Below are positions 63,311 to 64,000 of a stretch of DNA of 64,000 nucleotides, piece by piece. Position numbers and translations under genes: made by a program. Within the stretch, counting starts at the first letter, position 1, and every line of letters begins with the position of its first letter. A model generated the notes under the pieces. That model had not been told where the DNA came from and made no database searches. It saw only the letters and a program-made list of their open reading frames with translations. The stretch is from Rhynchopus sp. YZ270_cl-10 (lineage: Eukaryota; Euglenozoa; Diplonemea; Diplonemida; Diplonemidae): NCBI GenBank assembly GCA_964035575.1, contig OZ037884.1, positions 1,302,001 through 1,366,000 of the forward strand, read 5' to 3'.

Positions 63311-64000
63311 CAGTCGACGTGTTGGACCTACCCTGAGCTGCATGGCGCTGGGGTCCTTTGGGAGCTGGGGAAGGAGCAGGTTGGGCGGAGGAGGTTGCAT
63401 TGCCACGGCCTGCCGATGAGGAGGAGGAAGAAGTGGAGACTGCAGGTTGGGCGATGGAGGTTGTAGTGCCACGGCCTGCAGAGGTGGAGGAAGAAGAAGA
63501 AGAAGAGGAGGCTTGAGGTTGTCGGCCTATTCCCTCTCGAGCCGCTCGTGCCTCATTCTCCCTCCTTGTACTCTCCGCTGCAAAGGCCTGCCCCCTACTG
63601 CTCCGGTTGTCCGTCAGGGCATGCAACGTCGACTTTGCCTTGCACTTTTCCTGAACCGACCACTCATGCAAACCCACCACCTTCATCACCTCATACCACT
63701 GAGTGAAAGTAGCGGTAGAGAGGGGGAGTGACAACAAGGGTCTGCCATCCTGTTTCTCTCCCTGACGGTAGTGGAACAGGGAGATCCACTTCGTCACAGA
63801 AGAAGGCACCGGCGACCCCATGGTGAGGCACGGGAAAAGACCCCCCCTCTCCGTCCGCTCCTCCTCCGTCCACATCCAAGCCTCGCTCTGCGCCCTCAGC
63901 AATTCCCTCACCCTCGCTTGCTTCTTCTGGTCAGGGATGCCTTCCACTGACAGAGAATGCGAGCGATCCGCCCCCTCCATCGCGGTGTCGAGGTCCTCCT
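62271..64000 (-). repeat. 1,043-bp tandem duplication in LINE E (second unit cut by window end)
   Basis: The unit starting TCGACGTGTTGG at 62271 recurs at 63314 with the same CAG filler and the same offset of 1,043 bases as in element C. The second unit runs past the right edge. Confidence 0.9.
63147..64000 (-). pseudogene. Upstream ORF part of LINE E, frame-shifted at its end (partial)
   Basis: This frame enters from the right edge in the acidic region before the Ser-rich tract (MEGADRSHSLSVEGIPDQ) and, after the duplication junction, ends in TAVSATGWLSLVLKV as in element C. No enzyme domain is inside the window. Confidence 0.8.

Larger units (their letters stand above)
61140..64000 (-). 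mobile_element. LINE element E, family 1 copy running off the right edge
   Basis: The 3' part of a minus-strand family 1 element: a T tract (61140-61161) followed by a 13-nt A run, then the family 3' untranslated region (to 62124) and the C-terminal coding region. It carries the same 1,043-bp tandem duplication as element C (junction 63311-63314). Its 5' part lies outside the window. Because the T tract touches the 5' end of F, F and E may be two separate insertions at one A/T-rich site. Confidence 0.85.

Noticed and set aside
1-64000. tRNA, rRNA or CRISPR features
   Set aside because: No cloverleaf, rRNA-like core or spaced short palindromic array was recognised by reading.

Overview
The window is nuclear DNA from a eukaryote, most likely a unicellular one. 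The evidence is spliced genes with GTATGT...YAG introns, a eukaryote-only ribosomal protein gene (eL27), long poly(A)-tailed non-LTR retrotransposons, MITE-like elements and long microsatellites. I cannot place the lineage. No rRNA, tRNA, CRISPR or operon-type organisation was seen.

Positions 1-23,000 are gene-bearing. In order they hold: the 3' end of an unrecognised gene (2-193, +); a possible 3' exon (301-675, -); a CCCH zinc-finger/leucine-rich-repeat protein (842-2674, +); two tandem, nearly identical genes for secreted or membrane-anchored YHYH-domain proteins with Thr/Pro stalks (2998-4746 and 7000-8448, +); a four-exon gene for a four-helix membrane protein with a Gln/Pro/Tyr-rich tail (10549-12985, +); a gene-poor, A/T-tract-rich block of local repeats (13.0-16.7 kb); two tandem three-exon eL27 genes (16814-17678 and 18206-19069, +); and a secreted FAD-linked oxidase of the berberine-bridge type (19739-21325, +). 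Small terminal-inverted-repeat elements lie at 9794-10077, 11509-12462 (inside an intron) and 21342-21653. An 8-bp tandem array lies at 22783-23115.

From about 23.1 kb to the right edge almost everything is non-LTR (LINE-like) retrotransposon, nested element in element. Two families are present. Family 1 has one full-length copy with an open 3,400-codon frame (element A, 23550-34944, -), a second full-length but disrupted copy (C, 35414-52019, -), a 5'-truncated copy (D, +), a tiny internally deleted copy (B, +) and a copy running off the right edge (E, -). Family 2 has one copy with an open 2,335-codon frame (F, 52822 to about 61132, -). Both families encode one giant protein with the same unusual order: signal-like N-terminus, Ser/Asn-rich repeat tract, hydrophobic helices, OTU-like cysteine protease, zinc finger, reverse transcriptase, restriction-like endonuclease with CCHC knuckle, a second OTU-like domain and a second zinc-binding module. 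Target-site duplications at A, C and D give the order of insertion.

The most unusual items are the twin-OTU architecture; three identical-looking 1,436-bp units of unknown nature set in the CTG-rich 5' part of element C; a 1,043-bp internal tandem duplication shared by elements C and E, implying that the rearranged form itself moved; and the eL27 duplication, whose similarity stops almost exactly at the edges of the transcribed gene.
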